NCBI GenBank assembly: GCA_035762175.1
Contig: DASTPP010000407.1
Span: forward strand, 1 to 64,000
Origin: DASTPP01 sp035762175
GTDB lineage: Bacteria > Myxococcota_A > Polyangia > Polyangiales > Polyangiaceae
DNA: 64,000 bases
Direction: 5' to 3'
The translations under genes and the position numbers were made by a program. Shown here piece after piece: positions 32,725-42,149 of the stretch. The number at the start of each line of letters is the position of its first letter. The stretch's first letter is position 1. The notes beneath the pieces were generated by a model that worked only from the letters and a program-made list of their open reading frames with translations, did no database searches and was not told where the DNA came from.

Positions 32725-33831
32725 ATGGCATCGAAAGACCAGCAGAGGCAACGGGCAGACCAAGACTTCATCGCGTCCGGGCAAGAGCTCACCTTCGGCG
32801 ACGCCGCCGGCCTGCCCCTGCCGCCGGCGCGGCTGTGCGCGTTGCGCGAAGACTCGCCGGGCGTCGAAGCAACCATCCGCTCGGGCCTGACCGCGGTCGT
32901 GTACAAACTGCGCGCCGGCGACCGCTGCTACGCAGTCAAGCGCGCGCGGCCGGCCTGCCTGGTGCAGAACGCCGACGGCCAGACTTCCTTCCTCAACGAG
33001 CTGCGCCGGCACGCCGAGCTGCGCGCGATGCGCGGGCGGGGCGTGCCGTTCCCCGGCGTGATCGCGCCGCTCTACGGCTCGCTGCGCGAGGGCCTGCTCG
33101 TCGGGCCCTGGGTCGAAGGCAGGCCCATCGACGACTTCGACCGCCGCACCCTCACGCAGGTCTTCGCGGCCGGCCGCGCCCTGCTCTCGCAAGGCTTCTT
33201 CGAATGGGACTTCAGCCCGGGCAACCTGCTCGACGACGGCGGGCAGGCCTGGCTCTTCGACTTCGGCTACATGTACCGCTTCGACCCGCTCACCGAATTC
33301 AACAGCGCCGGCAACGGCCGCGACGTGCCGGCCTTCCACCTGGCCGAGCGCATCGAGACCCGCGCCGCGTTCGCCTGGCTCTTGCGCATCGAAGGGCGCG
33401 ACGGCCGGCCCGCCGCGCTGGCCGCATACCGCATGGTCAAGGAGGTCGCGCTCGGCTGCTACGCCACCTGGCGCGAAGAGCTGCGCGCCCGCCGCGCGGA
33501 CACGCTCATCTGCCGCTGGCTCGACGGCGTGATGGCGGACTGGCGCGCGGCGCTGGCGGACGCCGACGCCGCGCTCGAGCGCATGTACCTGCGGGAGGGC
33601 TGGCGCTCGCACAGCCTCGATCTGCAGGATGACCTGCACGGCCAGACCTGCACGCCCGCGACCCTCCTGCGCGCCGGCTGGCTGATTCGCACCATCGAAA
33701 CCAGCCACGCCTTCTTGCTCGGCAGCGGCGTGCTCTCTGCCGCCGAGCAGGGCTTGCCGCAACCAGAGCTGCTGCGCCGCTACCAGGCTTACCGCGCGAC
33801 CGCCGCGGGTCTTCAGCTCGGCGGCGGTTAA
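32725..33831 (+). CDS. Kinase-fold phosphotransferase-like protein
   Basis: 368 residues from ATG 32725 (a TTG at 32686 would add 13). Protein-kinase/aminoglycoside-phosphotransferase fold: CYAVKRARPACL supplies a VAVK-like lysine, LLVGPWVEGRPIDDF a hinge, and FFEWDFSPGNLLDDG a catalytic-loop D and N (as in HxDxxxxN with Trp-Asp replacing His-Asp), followed by AWLFDFGYMYRF as DFG. The C-terminal half is helical. Resembles small bacterial lipopolysaccharide or sugar kinases in loop layout; substrate unknown. Codon choice is slightly less extreme than in adjacent genes, consistent with acquisition, but that is weak evidence. Confidence 0.6.
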   Translation: MASKDQQRQRADQDFIASGQELTFGDAAGLPLPPARLCALREDSPGVEATIRSGLTAVVYKLRAGDRCYAVKRARPACLVQNADGQTSFLNELRRHAELRAMRGRGVPFPGVIAPLYGSLREGLLVGPWVEGRPIDDFDRRTLTQVFAAGRALLSQGFFEWDFSPGNLLDDGGQAWLFDFGYMYRFDPLTEFNSAGNGRDVPAFHLAERIETRAAFAWLLRIEGRDGRPAALAAYRMVKEVALGCYATWREELRARRADTLICRWLDGVMADWRAALADADAALERMYLREGWRSHSLDLQDDLHGQTCTPATLLRAGWLIRTIETSHAFLLGSGVLSAAEQGLPQPELLRRYQAYRATAAGLQLGGG

Positions 33832-33910
33832 TTCTCAATGCGAACCGTGCGCCGGGCCTTCGCGGTGATGTCGAAGCGAGGGGCCCGCGCGGGCGCCCCC
33901 CGGCTTTGCT

Positions 33911-34126
33911 CTACGCTAACCCCCCCGGCTTGAGCCGCAGCACGCCGGTGGCGGCGCCGATGAACACGTCGGTGCCGTCCGAGGCGATGGGCCCGGCGTG
34001 CGGCGTGGCACGTTCGGTCCACGATTGGCCATCCCCGTGGAACGCGTGCGGCTTGGAGCCGTCATCGCCCGCCACCCACGCGTCGTCGCTGGAGCCGACC
34101 CAGAGATGGCCGGAGACGAGGAAGTC
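33911..34126 (-). pseudogene. 3' fragment of a beta-propeller protein
   Basis: On the minus strand the frame reads DFLVSGHLWVGSSDDAWVAG, DDGSKPHAFHGDGQSWTE and ends SDGTDVFIGAATGVLRLKPG then a stop at 33911. The pattern of SSDDAWVAGDDG blades is typical of large myxobacterial propeller proteins. There is no start and no upstream remainder; the neighbouring plus-strand gene begins at 34149. Confidence 0.6.
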
Positions 34127-34148
34127 GATTCACAGCACCCTGGTCGAT

Positions 34149-34745
34149 ATGATGACCAAGTCGCCCTCGCAAGAGGTGTTCGACGACCCCCTCTCGCCCG
34201 CGCCCCCGCCCGCGGCCCCGAAGCCGAACGTCGCGCCGGCCCCGGCCCCCAGGCCGCCCCTGTCGCCGCTGGCGGTGACGCCGGCCGCCGGGGTCGCCAG
34301 GGCGCCGAGCGACCCGACGCCTTCGCCGGGCCCGGTGTCGGTCGCGCGGGCCGAAGACGACGACGCCCCGAAGGTCGAGACCACGGCCGAAGAGCGCGCC
34401 ATCTTTCAGCTCGTACGCGAAGCTTGCGAGGCATCCCCGGTCAAGGCAACCATCGCCCATAAAGACACTGTCACCCACTTCGCGATCACCCTGGGCAAGG
34501 TCACGCGCTGGTTCTTGCGCTTCTTCTGCAACGGCCCCAGAAAGTTCATGACCGTCCGCCTGACCGTCGAGCAGGTGCGGGCCCTCGTGCCAGGGGCCGA
34601 GGTCGACCCGGTCAGCGACGCCTTCACCCGCAGCCGCGTGTACTTCCGGTCGGTCGAAGCTTTGGCGATCATGAAGCCGCTCTTCGTGGCCGCCTTCGAG
34701 CAAGAGGCCAGACGCAAAGAGGCCGACACCGCGGAGGCCAACTGA
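34149..34745 (+). CDS. Hypothetical protein with C-terminal domain resembling predicted-endonuclease-associated domain
   Basis: 198 residues; MM start at 34149/34152. The first 75 residues are Pro/Ala-rich and disordered. Residues 80-190 form an alpha/beta domain: AIFQLVREACEASPVKATIA, DTVTHFAITLGKVTRWFLRF, FCNGPRKFMTVRLT, FTRSRVYFRSVEALAIMKPL. The order dT-x-Y/F-F, RWFLRF-N, then a SVEAL helix resembles the C-terminal domain of predicted restriction-type proteins (COG4748-like), where no catalytic residues reside. There is no nuclease domain here, so restriction activity is not implied. Low-confidence family link. Confidence 0.5.
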   Translation: MMTKSPSQEVFDDPLSPAPPPAAPKPNVAPAPAPRPPLSPLAVTPAAGVARAPSDPTPSPGPVSVARAEDDDAPKVETTAEERAIFQLVREACEASPVKATIAHKDTVTHFAITLGKVTRWFLRFFCNGPRKFMTVRLTVEQVRALVPGAEVDPVSDAFTRSRVYFRSVEALAIMKPLFVAAFEQEARRKEADTAEAN

Positions 34746-35099
34746 ACCACTCGAGGTCGTACTCGTAAGGTTTCGGGGTCCTACGAGGGGTCGAATCGGA
34801 ACGGAGTGAGGTCCGGCGCGGGCCCCGCGTCGCCCGACCGGGCGGCTCGGTTGGGCCAACGAAATAGGCCCGGCCGCGGGGTTGCTGGCGCCGGCCGATG
34901 CGCCCTGCGTCCGCGGCCGGGCGCCGGCCGCGACGGCGGCGGGGTGGCGGGCCGGCCGCTTTCGGACGCGGTCGTCTGCCCGGCCTCGCCCCCCGCGCCG
35001 ACGCTCGCTACGTTGCACGCACGGGCCGCGTCGCCAGGCTCCCCCGGCGGGGTGCGGGCCCGGCTCGTCGCGGCCCGCAGAGTTCCGAAAGGAGGCCCC
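34746..35099. other. Non-coding gap upstream of DUF3237 gene
   Basis: No recognisable gene or repeat. A weak inverted repeat (CTCGTA with TACGAG) lies at about 34764-34789. The 3' end carries the AAAGGAGG Shine-Dalgarno of the next gene. Confidence 0.4.
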
Positions 35100-35573
35100 A
35101 TGTCCGAAGTCGAGACCGACTTCCTGTTCGAGGCGCGCGTCCCGCTGGCGCCGCCCATGCATCTCGGGCAGACGCCCGAAGGCGACCGCATGATCGTCAA
35201 CGTCGCCGGCGGCCGCTTCCGCGGGCCGCGCCTGTCGGGCGAGATCGTGCCGATGTCCGGCGCCGACTGGGCGCGGGTGCGGGCCGACGGCGTGGGCGCG
35301 CTCGACGTGCGCATGTGCCTTAGGACCGACGACGGCGCGCTCGTCTACGTCCGCTGGCACGGGCTGATGGTCGCCGACGGGGCGAACCTCGCCTACGCCA
35401 TGGACTTCGCCAAGCCGGACGACCCGGCCGGCGCGCACCGCTACTACTTTCGTACCAGCCCCCGGTTCGAGACGGGCGACGCGCGCTACGCTTGGCTCAA
35501 CCGGGTCGTGTGCGTCAGCAAGTCTCGCACCGGCGACGGCGGCGTCATTCACCGGGTGTTCGCCGTGCGCTGA
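35100..35573 (+). CDS. DUF3237-family protein
   Basis: 157 residues with start fixed by a near-perfect AAAGGAGG 6 nt upstream of ATG 35100. Conserved features of DUF3237: FLFEARVPLAPPMHLGQTPE, GGRFRGPRLSGEIVPMSGAD, RMCLRTDDGALVYVRWHGLM, YYFRTSPRFETGDARYAWLN and a final VVCVSKSRTGDGGVIHRVF. The fold is a small beta-barrel; function unknown, sometimes linked to steroid or lipid metabolism genes, which is not the case here. Isolated, not in an obvious operon. Confidence 0.9.
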   Translation: MSEVETDFLFEARVPLAPPMHLGQTPEGDRMIVNVAGGRFRGPRLSGEIVPMSGADWARVRADGVGALDVRMCLRTDDGALVYVRWHGLMVADGANLAYAMDFAKPDDPAGAHRYYFRTSPRFETGDARYAWLNRVVCVSKSRTGDGGVIHRVFAVR

Positions 35574-35986
35574 TCCACGCGGCGGGTGCGTCCGCGTCGC
35601 CCCGGGCTTCAGCCCGGGCCGCCGGGCGCGCCAGGTCACCCGCCGCCCGGATGAGGGCCGTCGGCCGCGACCGTGATCGCGACCGCCGGGGCGCCGCCGC
35701 CCGACCGCCGCCGCGCGCCCGGCGCGCCTGCCGGCGGGCGTGGGCCCCGTACGTCGGGCGGCGCCGGACGGGCGACGAATGCGGCGAATCGTCGGGCGCT
35801 GAGGTGTCGGCGCGTGGGGCCCCTTCGTTCGCCCGCCTGCTCGCGGCTCGTGCTGCGCCTCGGGCGGCGGGCGAGTTGTGCCGGCCCCTGACACCAGCGT
35901 CAGGCCGCGACGGGGCCAGGCGCACGAGGACGATGGCCTCCGAGAGGCGCGGGGCGCCGGCTCGCTGTTTGCTAGGCCCACGACCC
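35574..35986. other. Non-coding gap upstream of lipoprotein gene
   Basis: GC-rich with open shadow frames but no recognisable protein, repeat or hairpin. Confidence 0.4.
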
Positions 35987-36997
35987 ATGCGCCTCTTCCC
36001 TTTCTTTTCTCTCTTTGCCCTCCCTTGTCTCGGCGTCTTCGCGGCCGGCTGCGGGGTCATCACCGACGAGCCCACCGACCGGGCCCTTTGCGGCCTGAGC
36101 GACGTCGGGCCCTGGCCCGCCGGCCCGGCCGTCATCGTGTCCGACGACCGGGGTCTCGACCTCTGCGGCGCCCGGGTCGTCGCGCGCGATGGCGACGTCG
36201 AAGCCGAGCTGCGCGCCGACCCCGAGCGCTGCAACCACTTCGCGATGCCAGAGCGCAGGGGCTTCTACGAGGTGACCGTCGAACGAGACGGCTACGCCCC
36301 CGCGGTCTCGGCCGGCGTGCGCTCGTACGATGGGGGCTGCTCCGGGCCCGGCGGCGACTTCATCGCGCTGACCCCGACGCCGGTGGGGTGCGACGGCACG
36401 GCGCTGTCGTCGTTCGAGATCGAGCTGCGCGACGAAGCCGGGTTGGTCTGCGACGAGCGCGCGAGCGTGATCGTGCGCGAGGGGGCGATCGGGCAGTCGT
36501 TGCTGCCCGTACCGGCCGGCGACGGCACCTGCCGCTGGCAGGGCATGCCCGAACGCCCCGGCGCCTACCTGGTGAGCGTGGTCCGGCGCGGCTACGAAGA
36601 GGTCACCCTGCGCGACGTGGCCGTCGTGAAGGCGCCGGGCGCCTGCCACGTCACGCCGACGAAGCTCGGCGTCCAGCTCGTGCCGGCGGGCCGCACCTGC
36701 ACCAAAGGCGTCGTCCAGGCGCTCGACCTCGACGTCCGTGACGCGTCGGGCGCCGAAGTCTGCGACGCGACCGCGACGGCGCGCGACGGGGCGTTCGAGG
36801 CCACGCTACGCCCGACGCCGGGCAAGCGAGGGTGCACCTGGGCCGGCCTGCCCGAGCGCCCCGGCATCTACCAGGTGACCGTCCAGAAGCCGGGCTACGA
36901 GCCCGCCATGGTGCCGGCCGTCTACGTGACGCACGACGGGTGCCACGTCGAGACGGAGAACGTCAGCCTCTGGCTCCAGCCGGCGCGGGGGGGCTGA
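35987..36997 (+). CDS. Lipoprotein with three carboxypeptidase-regulatory-like repeats
   Basis: 336 residues from ATG 35987. Signal peptide with lipobox-like FAAGC (C22). The body is three homologous blocks of about 95-105 residues, each with Cys at equivalent places and the ending MPERxGxYxVxVxRxGY: GLDLCGARVVARDGDVEAEL with MPERRGFYEVTVERDGYAP; GLVCDERASVIVREG with MPERPGAYLVSVVRRGYEE; AEVCDATATARDGAFEATLR with LPERPGIYQVTVQKPGYEP. This is the pattern of transthyretin-like or carboxypeptidase regulatory domains in envelope proteins. Function unknown, probably structural or binding. Its last codons and stop are tandemly duplicated downstream. Confidence 0.75.
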   Translation: MRLFPFFSLFALPCLGVFAAGCGVITDEPTDRALCGLSDVGPWPAGPAVIVSDDRGLDLCGARVVARDGDVEAELRADPERCNHFAMPERRGFYEVTVERDGYAPAVSAGVRSYDGGCSGPGGDFIALTPTPVGCDGTALSSFEIELRDEAGLVCDERASVIVREGAIGQSLLPVPAGDGTCRWQGMPERPGAYLVSVVRRGYEEVTLRDVAVVKAPGACHVTPTKLGVQLVPAGRTCTKGVVQALDLDVRDASGAEVCDATATARDGAFEATLRPTPGKRGCTWAGLPERPGIYQVTVQKPGYEPAMVPAVYVTHDGCHVETENVSLWLQPARGG

Positions 36998-37040
36998 GCG
37001 GAGCGACGGCCGGCGCGGGGGGGCTGAGCGGAGCGACGGC
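36981..37040. repeat. Exact 30-bp tandem duplication spanning the lipoprotein stop codon
   Basis: 36981-37010 and 37011-37040 are identical. Each copy contains the last codons and the TGA of the lipoprotein gene. Confidence 0.95.
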
Positions 37041-37276
37041 CGCGCCCCCGCGATCGCCTCGCGGGCCACGGGCTCGGGCAGGTCGCCCCGGCCCATGCCC
37101 GCCAGAATGACCTCGAGCTTGGCCGCGATGTCGGGCACCGCCCACGGCTGGGCGCCCTCGATCACGTCGAGCGAGGTCGCCGACGACGCCGAGGCCGCGG
37201 GCGGGGCGTAGGGGCCGGCCGGGCCCGGGCGTCGCGTTGTGGGCGGGCCTTGCCCCGCCGGGTAGACTCGCCGGCG

Positions 37277-38152
37277 ATGCGCCTGCACCTCGTCGACGGC
37301 ACCTACGAGCTCTACCGGGCGCACTACGCGCCGCGGCCGGGGCAGCGCACGCCGAAGGGCGACGATTGCAAGGCGACGGTGGGGGTGGTCTCGACGCTGC
37401 TCGCGCTGCTGCACGACCCCGCAGAGAGGCCGACGCACCTGGCGGTCGCGTTCGACAACCCCATTCGCTCGTTTCGCAACGAGCTCTTCGCCGGCTACAA
37501 GGGCGACGAGGGGGTGCCGCCCGAGCTGCGGGCGCAGTTCGACGCGGTCGAGCGGGCGGTGCGGGCGCTCGGCGTCGCGGTCTGGTCGATGCGCGAGCAC
37601 GAGGCCGACGACGCGCTGGCGAGCGGGGCGCGGCGCTTTCGCGACGAGGTCGAGCAGGTGCGCATCATGACGCCCGACAAAGACCTGGGGCAGTGCCTGG
37701 TCGGCGAGAAGGTCGTGCAGATCGACCGCCGGCAGAAGAAGCTCATCACCGAGGCGACCTTCCGCGCGCAGCGGGGGTTCGGGCCCGCGAGCATGCCCGA
37801 CTTTCTCGCGCTGACGGGCGACAGCGCCGACGGCATACCCGGGCTGCCGGGGTTCGGCGAGAAGAGCGCGGGGCTGCTCGTGGGGGCGTACGGGCGGCTT
37901 GAGCAGATACCGCGTAACGCCGCCGACTGGGCGGTCAAGCCGCGCGGCGCCCCGCAGCTCGCCGCGACGCTCGCGGCGGGCCTGGCCGACGCGCTGCTCT
38001 ACCGCCGGCTCGCGACGCTGGTCGAGGACGCGCCGGTGGGCGAGTCGCTGGGCGAGCTTCGCTTCGCGGGCGTGCCGCGGGCCGAGTTCGAGGCCTGGTG
38101 CGACGAGGTCGGGGCCGCGACGTTGAAGGCGGCGCCGCGGGCGTGGCGCTGA
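37277..38152 (+). CDS. 5'-3' exonuclease (DNA polymerase I-type 5' nuclease domain)
   Basis: 291-residue stand-alone FEN-like nuclease. Acidic metal ligands appear in LVDGTYELYRAHYA (N-terminal Asp), AVAFDNPIRSFRNELFAGYK, HEADDALASGARRF and IMTPDKDLGQCL. The helix-hairpin-helix segment is LTGDSADGIPGLPGFGEKSA. The arch lysine/arginine residues (SFRNELFAGYKG) are present. Likely trims RNA primers or flaps during replication or repair in addition to full PolA. Lies alone between the lipoprotein and the kinase-TPR gene. Confidence 0.92.
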   Translation: MRLHLVDGTYELYRAHYAPRPGQRTPKGDDCKATVGVVSTLLALLHDPAERPTHLAVAFDNPIRSFRNELFAGYKGDEGVPPELRAQFDAVERAVRALGVAVWSMREHEADDALASGARRFRDEVEQVRIMTPDKDLGQCLVGEKVVQIDRRQKKLITEATFRAQRGFGPASMPDFLALTGDSADGIPGLPGFGEKSAGLLVGAYGRLEQIPRNAADWAVKPRGAPQLAATLAAGLADALLYRRLATLVEDAPVGESLGELRFAGVPRAEFEAWCDEVGAATLKAAPRAWR

Positions 38153-38322
38153 GCTCTGCCGCGGCGCGTCTGCGTCGGCGGCGGGCGTATGCGGGGCGGA
38201 ACGTTGCAGGCTCACAGGAGCGCCGCTACCGCCCGGCGCGCGTCGGGATGGCGTTATGCGGTTCGGAGTCGCGGGCTTGCCGAACGCGGTCTGCTAAAGT
38301 CTTCTGCGTAGGCGAGCAGCGC

Positions 38323-41238
38323 ATGGCCTTCGACTCTACCTCGATCGAGGCGGGCGGCGACGCGACGGTGGTCGACGTCGACGAGCGCCGCGAGTCGGGG
38401 GCCCCGCGCGCGGCGGTCCGTCGCGACGCCGGCCTGGCCGCGGGCGCGGCGATCGCGCGCTACGTCGTCCTCGGGCGGCTCGGCACCGGGGGCATGGGCT
38501 CGGTCTACAAGGCCTACGACCCGAGCCTCGACCGCGCGGTCGCGGTGAAGGTCCTGGCCGGGGGCGGTCGCGGCGAGGCGCAGGACGAGCGCATGGTGCG
38601 CGAGGCGCAGGCGCTCGCGCAGGTCGCGCACCCGAACGTCATCGCGGTGCACGACGTCGGCACGTTCGACGGCGCGGTCTACCTCGCGATGGAGTTCGTG
38701 CCGGGCCTCACCTTGTCCGAATGGCTCCGCGCCGAGCCCCGGCGCCCCGACGCGATCTTGCGCGTGCTGCGGCAGGCCGGCGAGGGCCTGGCGGCGGCGC
38801 ACCGCGCGGGGCTGGTGCACCGCGACTTCAAGGGGGCGAACGTCATCGTCGGCGACGACGGGCGCGTGCGCGTGCTCGACTTCGGGCTCGCCCGCTCGGC
38901 GGGGCCGCCCGAGGCGCGCACCTCGTCCACGCCGCCCGCCGGCGGGCTCGCCGCGGCCGCCGTGGCGGGCGCGCCGGCGGCGCGGCCCTCGGGCCGCCTC
39001 GTCGACGTCGCGCTCACGCGGGCCGACCAGCTCGTCGGCACGCCGCGTTACATGGCCCCCGAGCAGCACCTCGGCCAGCCCCTGTCGCCCGCGACCGACC
39101 AGTTTTCGTTCTGCGTCGTGCTCTGGGAGGCGCTGACGGGCGAGCACCCCTTCGGGGCGTCCGGCGACGCGCGCCTCGAACAGGCGCTGGCCGGCGTCGT
39201 GCGGCCGGGCCCGGGGGCTTCGCGCTTGCCGCGCGGCGTGCGCCGGGCGCTCGAGCGGGGGCTGCGGGCCGAGCCGGGCGCGCGGTGGCCGACGATGGCG
39301 GCGTTGCTCGCCGAGCTGCGCCACCGCCCGGGGGCGCGCCGCCGGGCCCTCGCCGCCCTCGGCGCCGCCTTGGCCGTCGCCGGGGCCGCCGCCGCGGGCG
39401 CCGCCGCGCGCGGCCGGGGCCCCGAGCCCTGCACCGGCGGCGAGGCGCGCCTTTCGGGCGCCTGGGACGAGCGCACGGCCGCGGCCGTCGGGGCGGCCTT
39501 CGAGCGCAGCGGCTGGCCGGGCTGGCGCGACGGCTTCGGGCGGGTGCGGGCGGCGCTCGACGCGTACGCCGGGCGCTGGGTCGCCGCGCAGCGCGACGCC
39601 TGCCGGGCGACGCGCGTCACGGGCGTCGCCTCCGAAGAGCAGCTCGAGCGGCGCATGGCCTGCCTCGACCGCCGCCTGGCCGAGGTCCGGACGGCGACCG
39701 GCCTGCTCGCCGGCGCCGACCGCGAGCTCGCCACGCGCGCCGCCGAGCTGGTGGGCTCGCTCGGCGACGTGGACGCCTGCGACGGCAGCGAGGCGAGCGT
39801 CGGCGGCAGCGTGCGCCCGAGCGACCCGGCCGTGCGCGCCGAGGTCGACGCGCTCTACGGCCAGATCGGGCGGGCGGCGGTGCTGCGCGAGGCGGGGCGC
39901 GTGCCCGACGCGCGGCGGGCGTTCGAGGCGTCGACGGCCGAGGCGCGCCGCGTCGGCTACGCGCCGCTGCTGGCCGAGTCGCTGCTGCGCCTCGGCGAGG
40001 CGCGGGCGCGCGACGGCGACGGGGCGGGCGCGCTCGACGCGATCGACGAGGGGGTCGGCGTGGCCGGGCGGGCCGCCGCCGACGAGCTCTTCGCCCAGGG
40101 CCTGCTCCAGCGCGCCGAGGTGCTCACCGGCGCGGCCGGCCGCCCCCGCGACGCCCTCGAGCTGCAGCCCGTCCTGGCCGGCGCCGTCGAGCGGGCCGGC
40201 GCGCCGCCGCGGCTGCGGTACCGGCTGCACCTGCAGCTCGAGCGCACCTACGACGAGCTGGGGAAGTACGACGACGCGCTGGCGCACGCCCGCGAGGCGG
40301 TGCAGATCGCCGAGCGGTCGTTCGGCCCCGACGCCTTCGCCACCGCGACGGCGCTGCGGCGCCTCGCGTCGACCGAGCGGCTCGCCGGCGCGAAGGCCGA
40401 GGCGCGGCGCCACGCGGCCGACGCGGTCGCGCGCCTCGAGCGGCAGCTCGGCCCCGACCACCCGGGCCTCTACGAAGCGCTGCTCGACGCCGCGTCGGCC
40501 GACACCAGCGCCGGCGATCTGCGCGTCGCCGAGGCGACCGTCCGGCGCGCCCTCGCGCTCTATGGCGCCGCCCTGCCCGAGCACCCCAACCTGGCCAACG
40601 GCTACCGCCGGCTCGGCGCCAACCTGCACCTGCAGGGCCGCTTCGCCGAGGCCGAAGAGGCGCTCGAGCGCGCCGCCGCCCTCGTCCGGCGGGCGCCCAC
40701 CCCCGACGCCATGACCCTCGCCGACGTCTACGCGTGGCTCGGCGACACCGTGAAAGAGCTCCGCGGGCTCGAGGCCGCGCGGCCCCACTATGCCGAGGTG
40801 CGCGCCCAGTACCGCGCCAGCGGCCGGGTCGACGACCCCTTCCTCGGCGAGACGCTCGCCCTCTGGGGGGAGGCCGAGTGCAAAGCAAGGCACCCCGCCC
40901 GCGCCGCCGCCCTCTTCGACGAGGCGCGCCCCATCCTCGCGCCGCGCCGCGACCGGTGGAGCGTCAAGCTCCTCGTGGCCGAGGCCGAGTGCCTGGTCGC
41001 CACGCGCCGCGCCCGCGCGGCCGTCGCCCTCGCGTCCAAGGCCGTCGCCGAGCTCGGCGGCAGCTACGACCCCGCCGACACCGCCGACGCGCACTTCGTG
41101 CTCGCGCGCGCCCTCTGGGCGACCGGCGCCCGCCGGCGCGCCCTCGCCGAGGCCGGCCGCGCCGCCGCCCTGATCGAGGGCACGGGCCGCAAGCGCGCCG
41201 ACGAGGTCCGCGCCTGGGTGGCGGCCCGGCGTCGCTAG
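38323..41238 (+). CDS. Ser/Thr protein kinase with transmembrane segment and TPR tail
   Basis: 971 residues from ATG 38323. Kinase domain about 46-330 with Gly-loop GTGGMG (54-59), K76 in VAVKVL, HRDFKGAN (167-174), DFG (187-189) and RYMAPEQ. An Ala/Gly-rich hydrophobic segment at about 338-360 probably spans the membrane. Residues 380-500 contain spaced Cys/Trp blocks, then about 400 residues of TPR-like pairs (YDELGKYDDALAHAREAVQI, NLANGYRRLGANLHLQGRFA, DVYAWLGDTVKELRGLEAAR). This architecture is frequent in myxobacteria; TPRs likely bind partner proteins. All catalytic residues are present, so it should be active. Confidence 0.93.
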   Translation: MAFDSTSIEAGGDATVVDVDERRESGAPRAAVRRDAGLAAGAAIARYVVLGRLGTGGMGSVYKAYDPSLDRAVAVKVLAGGGRGEAQDERMVREAQALAQVAHPNVIAVHDVGTFDGAVYLAMEFVPGLTLSEWLRAEPRRPDAILRVLRQAGEGLAAAHRAGLVHRDFKGANVIVGDDGRVRVLDFGLARSAGPPEARTSSTPPAGGLAAAAVAGAPAARPSGRLVDVALTRADQLVGTPRYMAPEQHLGQPLSPATDQFSFCVVLWEALTGEHPFGASGDARLEQALAGVVRPGPGASRLPRGVRRALERGLRAEPGARWPTMAALLAELRHRPGARRRALAALGAALAVAGAAAAGAAARGRGPEPCTGGEARLSGAWDERTAAAVGAAFERSGWPGWRDGFGRVRAALDAYAGRWVAAQRDACRATRVTGVASEEQLERRMACLDRRLAEVRTATGLLAGADRELATRAAELVGSLGDVDACDGSEASVGGSVRPSDPAVRAEVDALYGQIGRAAVLREAGRVPDARRAFEASTAEARRVGYAPLLAESLLRLGEARARDGDGAGALDAIDEGVGVAGRAAADELFAQGLLQRAEVLTGAAGRPRDALELQPVLAGAVERAGAPPRLRYRLHLQLERTYDELGKYDDALAHAREAVQIAERSFGPDAFATATALRRLASTERLAGAKAEARRHAADAVARLERQLGPDHPGLYEALLDAASADTSAGDLRVAEATVRRALALYGAALPEHPNLANGYRRLGANLHLQGRFAEAEEALERAAALVRRAPTPDAMTLADVYAWLGDTVKELRGLEAARPHYAEVRAQYRASGRVDDPFLGETLALWGEAECKARHPARAAALFDEARPILAPRRDRWSVKLLVAEAECLVATRRARAAVALASKAVAELGGSYDPADTADAHFVLARALWATGARRRALAEAGRAAALIEGTGRKRADEVRAWVAARRR

Positions 41239-41381
41239 CGCGCCGACCGGATTTTCCGCTCGACGCGCCAGGCTGCCCCACGGGGCGACGCCCCCGGGGG
41301 CGGGCCGCCGGGCCCTCTTTACCCCGGCGATCGGGCGGCGCCGGTGCTTTGTCGTCGACGCGGGCGGGCCGGCGTCCAACA

Positions 41382-42104
41382 ATGGCTGAGTCCAGGGGGG
41401 CCCGACCCGTGCTCGACATGCCAACGCTTTGTTTTCGCATCAAGCCGGCCTTCCTCGAGCCGTTCAGCAACGGCCGGGGTCGGGCGGCCGAGCTGCTGCA
41501 AGCCAGGCTGGGGCTCAGCGCGACCCGGGCGAAGGGGCTCGTCGATCGGGCGGTGTTCGGGGGCGAAGAGATGTGCGTCGACGTGCCGTCCGACGAGCTC
41601 GGGTGGCGCGTCGCCCGCGAGCTCGAGGCGACGGCGAGGCCGGCGAAGGCGAAGGCCTGGGTCGAGCGGGGGCGGCTCGGGCAAGACGAGGCGTTCGAGA
41701 TGGCCGAGCTGGTCGGCCGGCGCGTCGAGCAGATGGTCGGCATCTTCAGCGCCGAGGCGCCCGAGAACCTCGTGCTGCTCTACCTGAAGGCCGACGCCCC
41801 GCCCTGGCACCGCCTCTTCTTGGACGCGGGCATCGCCTTCTGGGAAGACTGGGGCCGCGGCCTCGAGAACGAAGAGCGCGACGGCGTCGTCATTCGCGAC
41901 TTGGGCGCCGCGTGCAAGCTCGTCGGCGAGCAGGTGAGCGCCGCCGCCGCCCGGGTGAGCGAAGAGCGGGGCGGCTCGACCGTCATCGAGCTGCGCTTCG
42001 CGTCGGGGGCCCGCGTCGAGCTCTACTTCGCCGACCCCTCGGCGCCCGACTCGAGCGTGACCTTCTCGTTCACGCGGCCGAGCCCCGCCGCGCGCGCGCG
42101 CTGA
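41382..42104 (+). CDS. Hypothetical protein
   Basis: 240 residues from ATG 41382, or 228 from ATG 41418 (MPTLCFRIKPAFLEP). Cytoplasmic alpha/beta protein: LLQARLGLSATRAKGLVDRA, MCVDVPSDELGWRVARELEA, ENLVLLYLKADAPPWHRLFL, FWEDWGRGLENEERDGVVIR, then a strand-rich C-terminus STVIELRFASGARVELYFAD. No motif that I recognise. It follows the kinase-TPR gene by 143 bp on the same strand. Confidence 0.65.
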   Translation: MAESRGARPVLDMPTLCFRIKPAFLEPFSNGRGRAAELLQARLGLSATRAKGLVDRAVFGGEEMCVDVPSDELGWRVARELEATARPAKAKAWVERGRLGQDEAFEMAELVGRRVEQMVGIFSAEAPENLVLLYLKADAPPWHRLFLDAGIAFWEDWGRGLENEERDGVVIRDLGAACKLVGEQVSAAAARVSEERGGSTVIELRFASGARVELYFADPSAPDSSVTFSFTRPSPAARAR

Positions 42105-42149
42105 GGGCCCTCGGCCCCCGCGGGCGCCAGGGCGCCCGCCGCTCGACGA

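Noticed and set aside
38254..41424. 1056-codon open frame on the minus strand
   Set aside because: Antisense to the kinase-TPR gene; extreme GC content removes stops. No domain visible.
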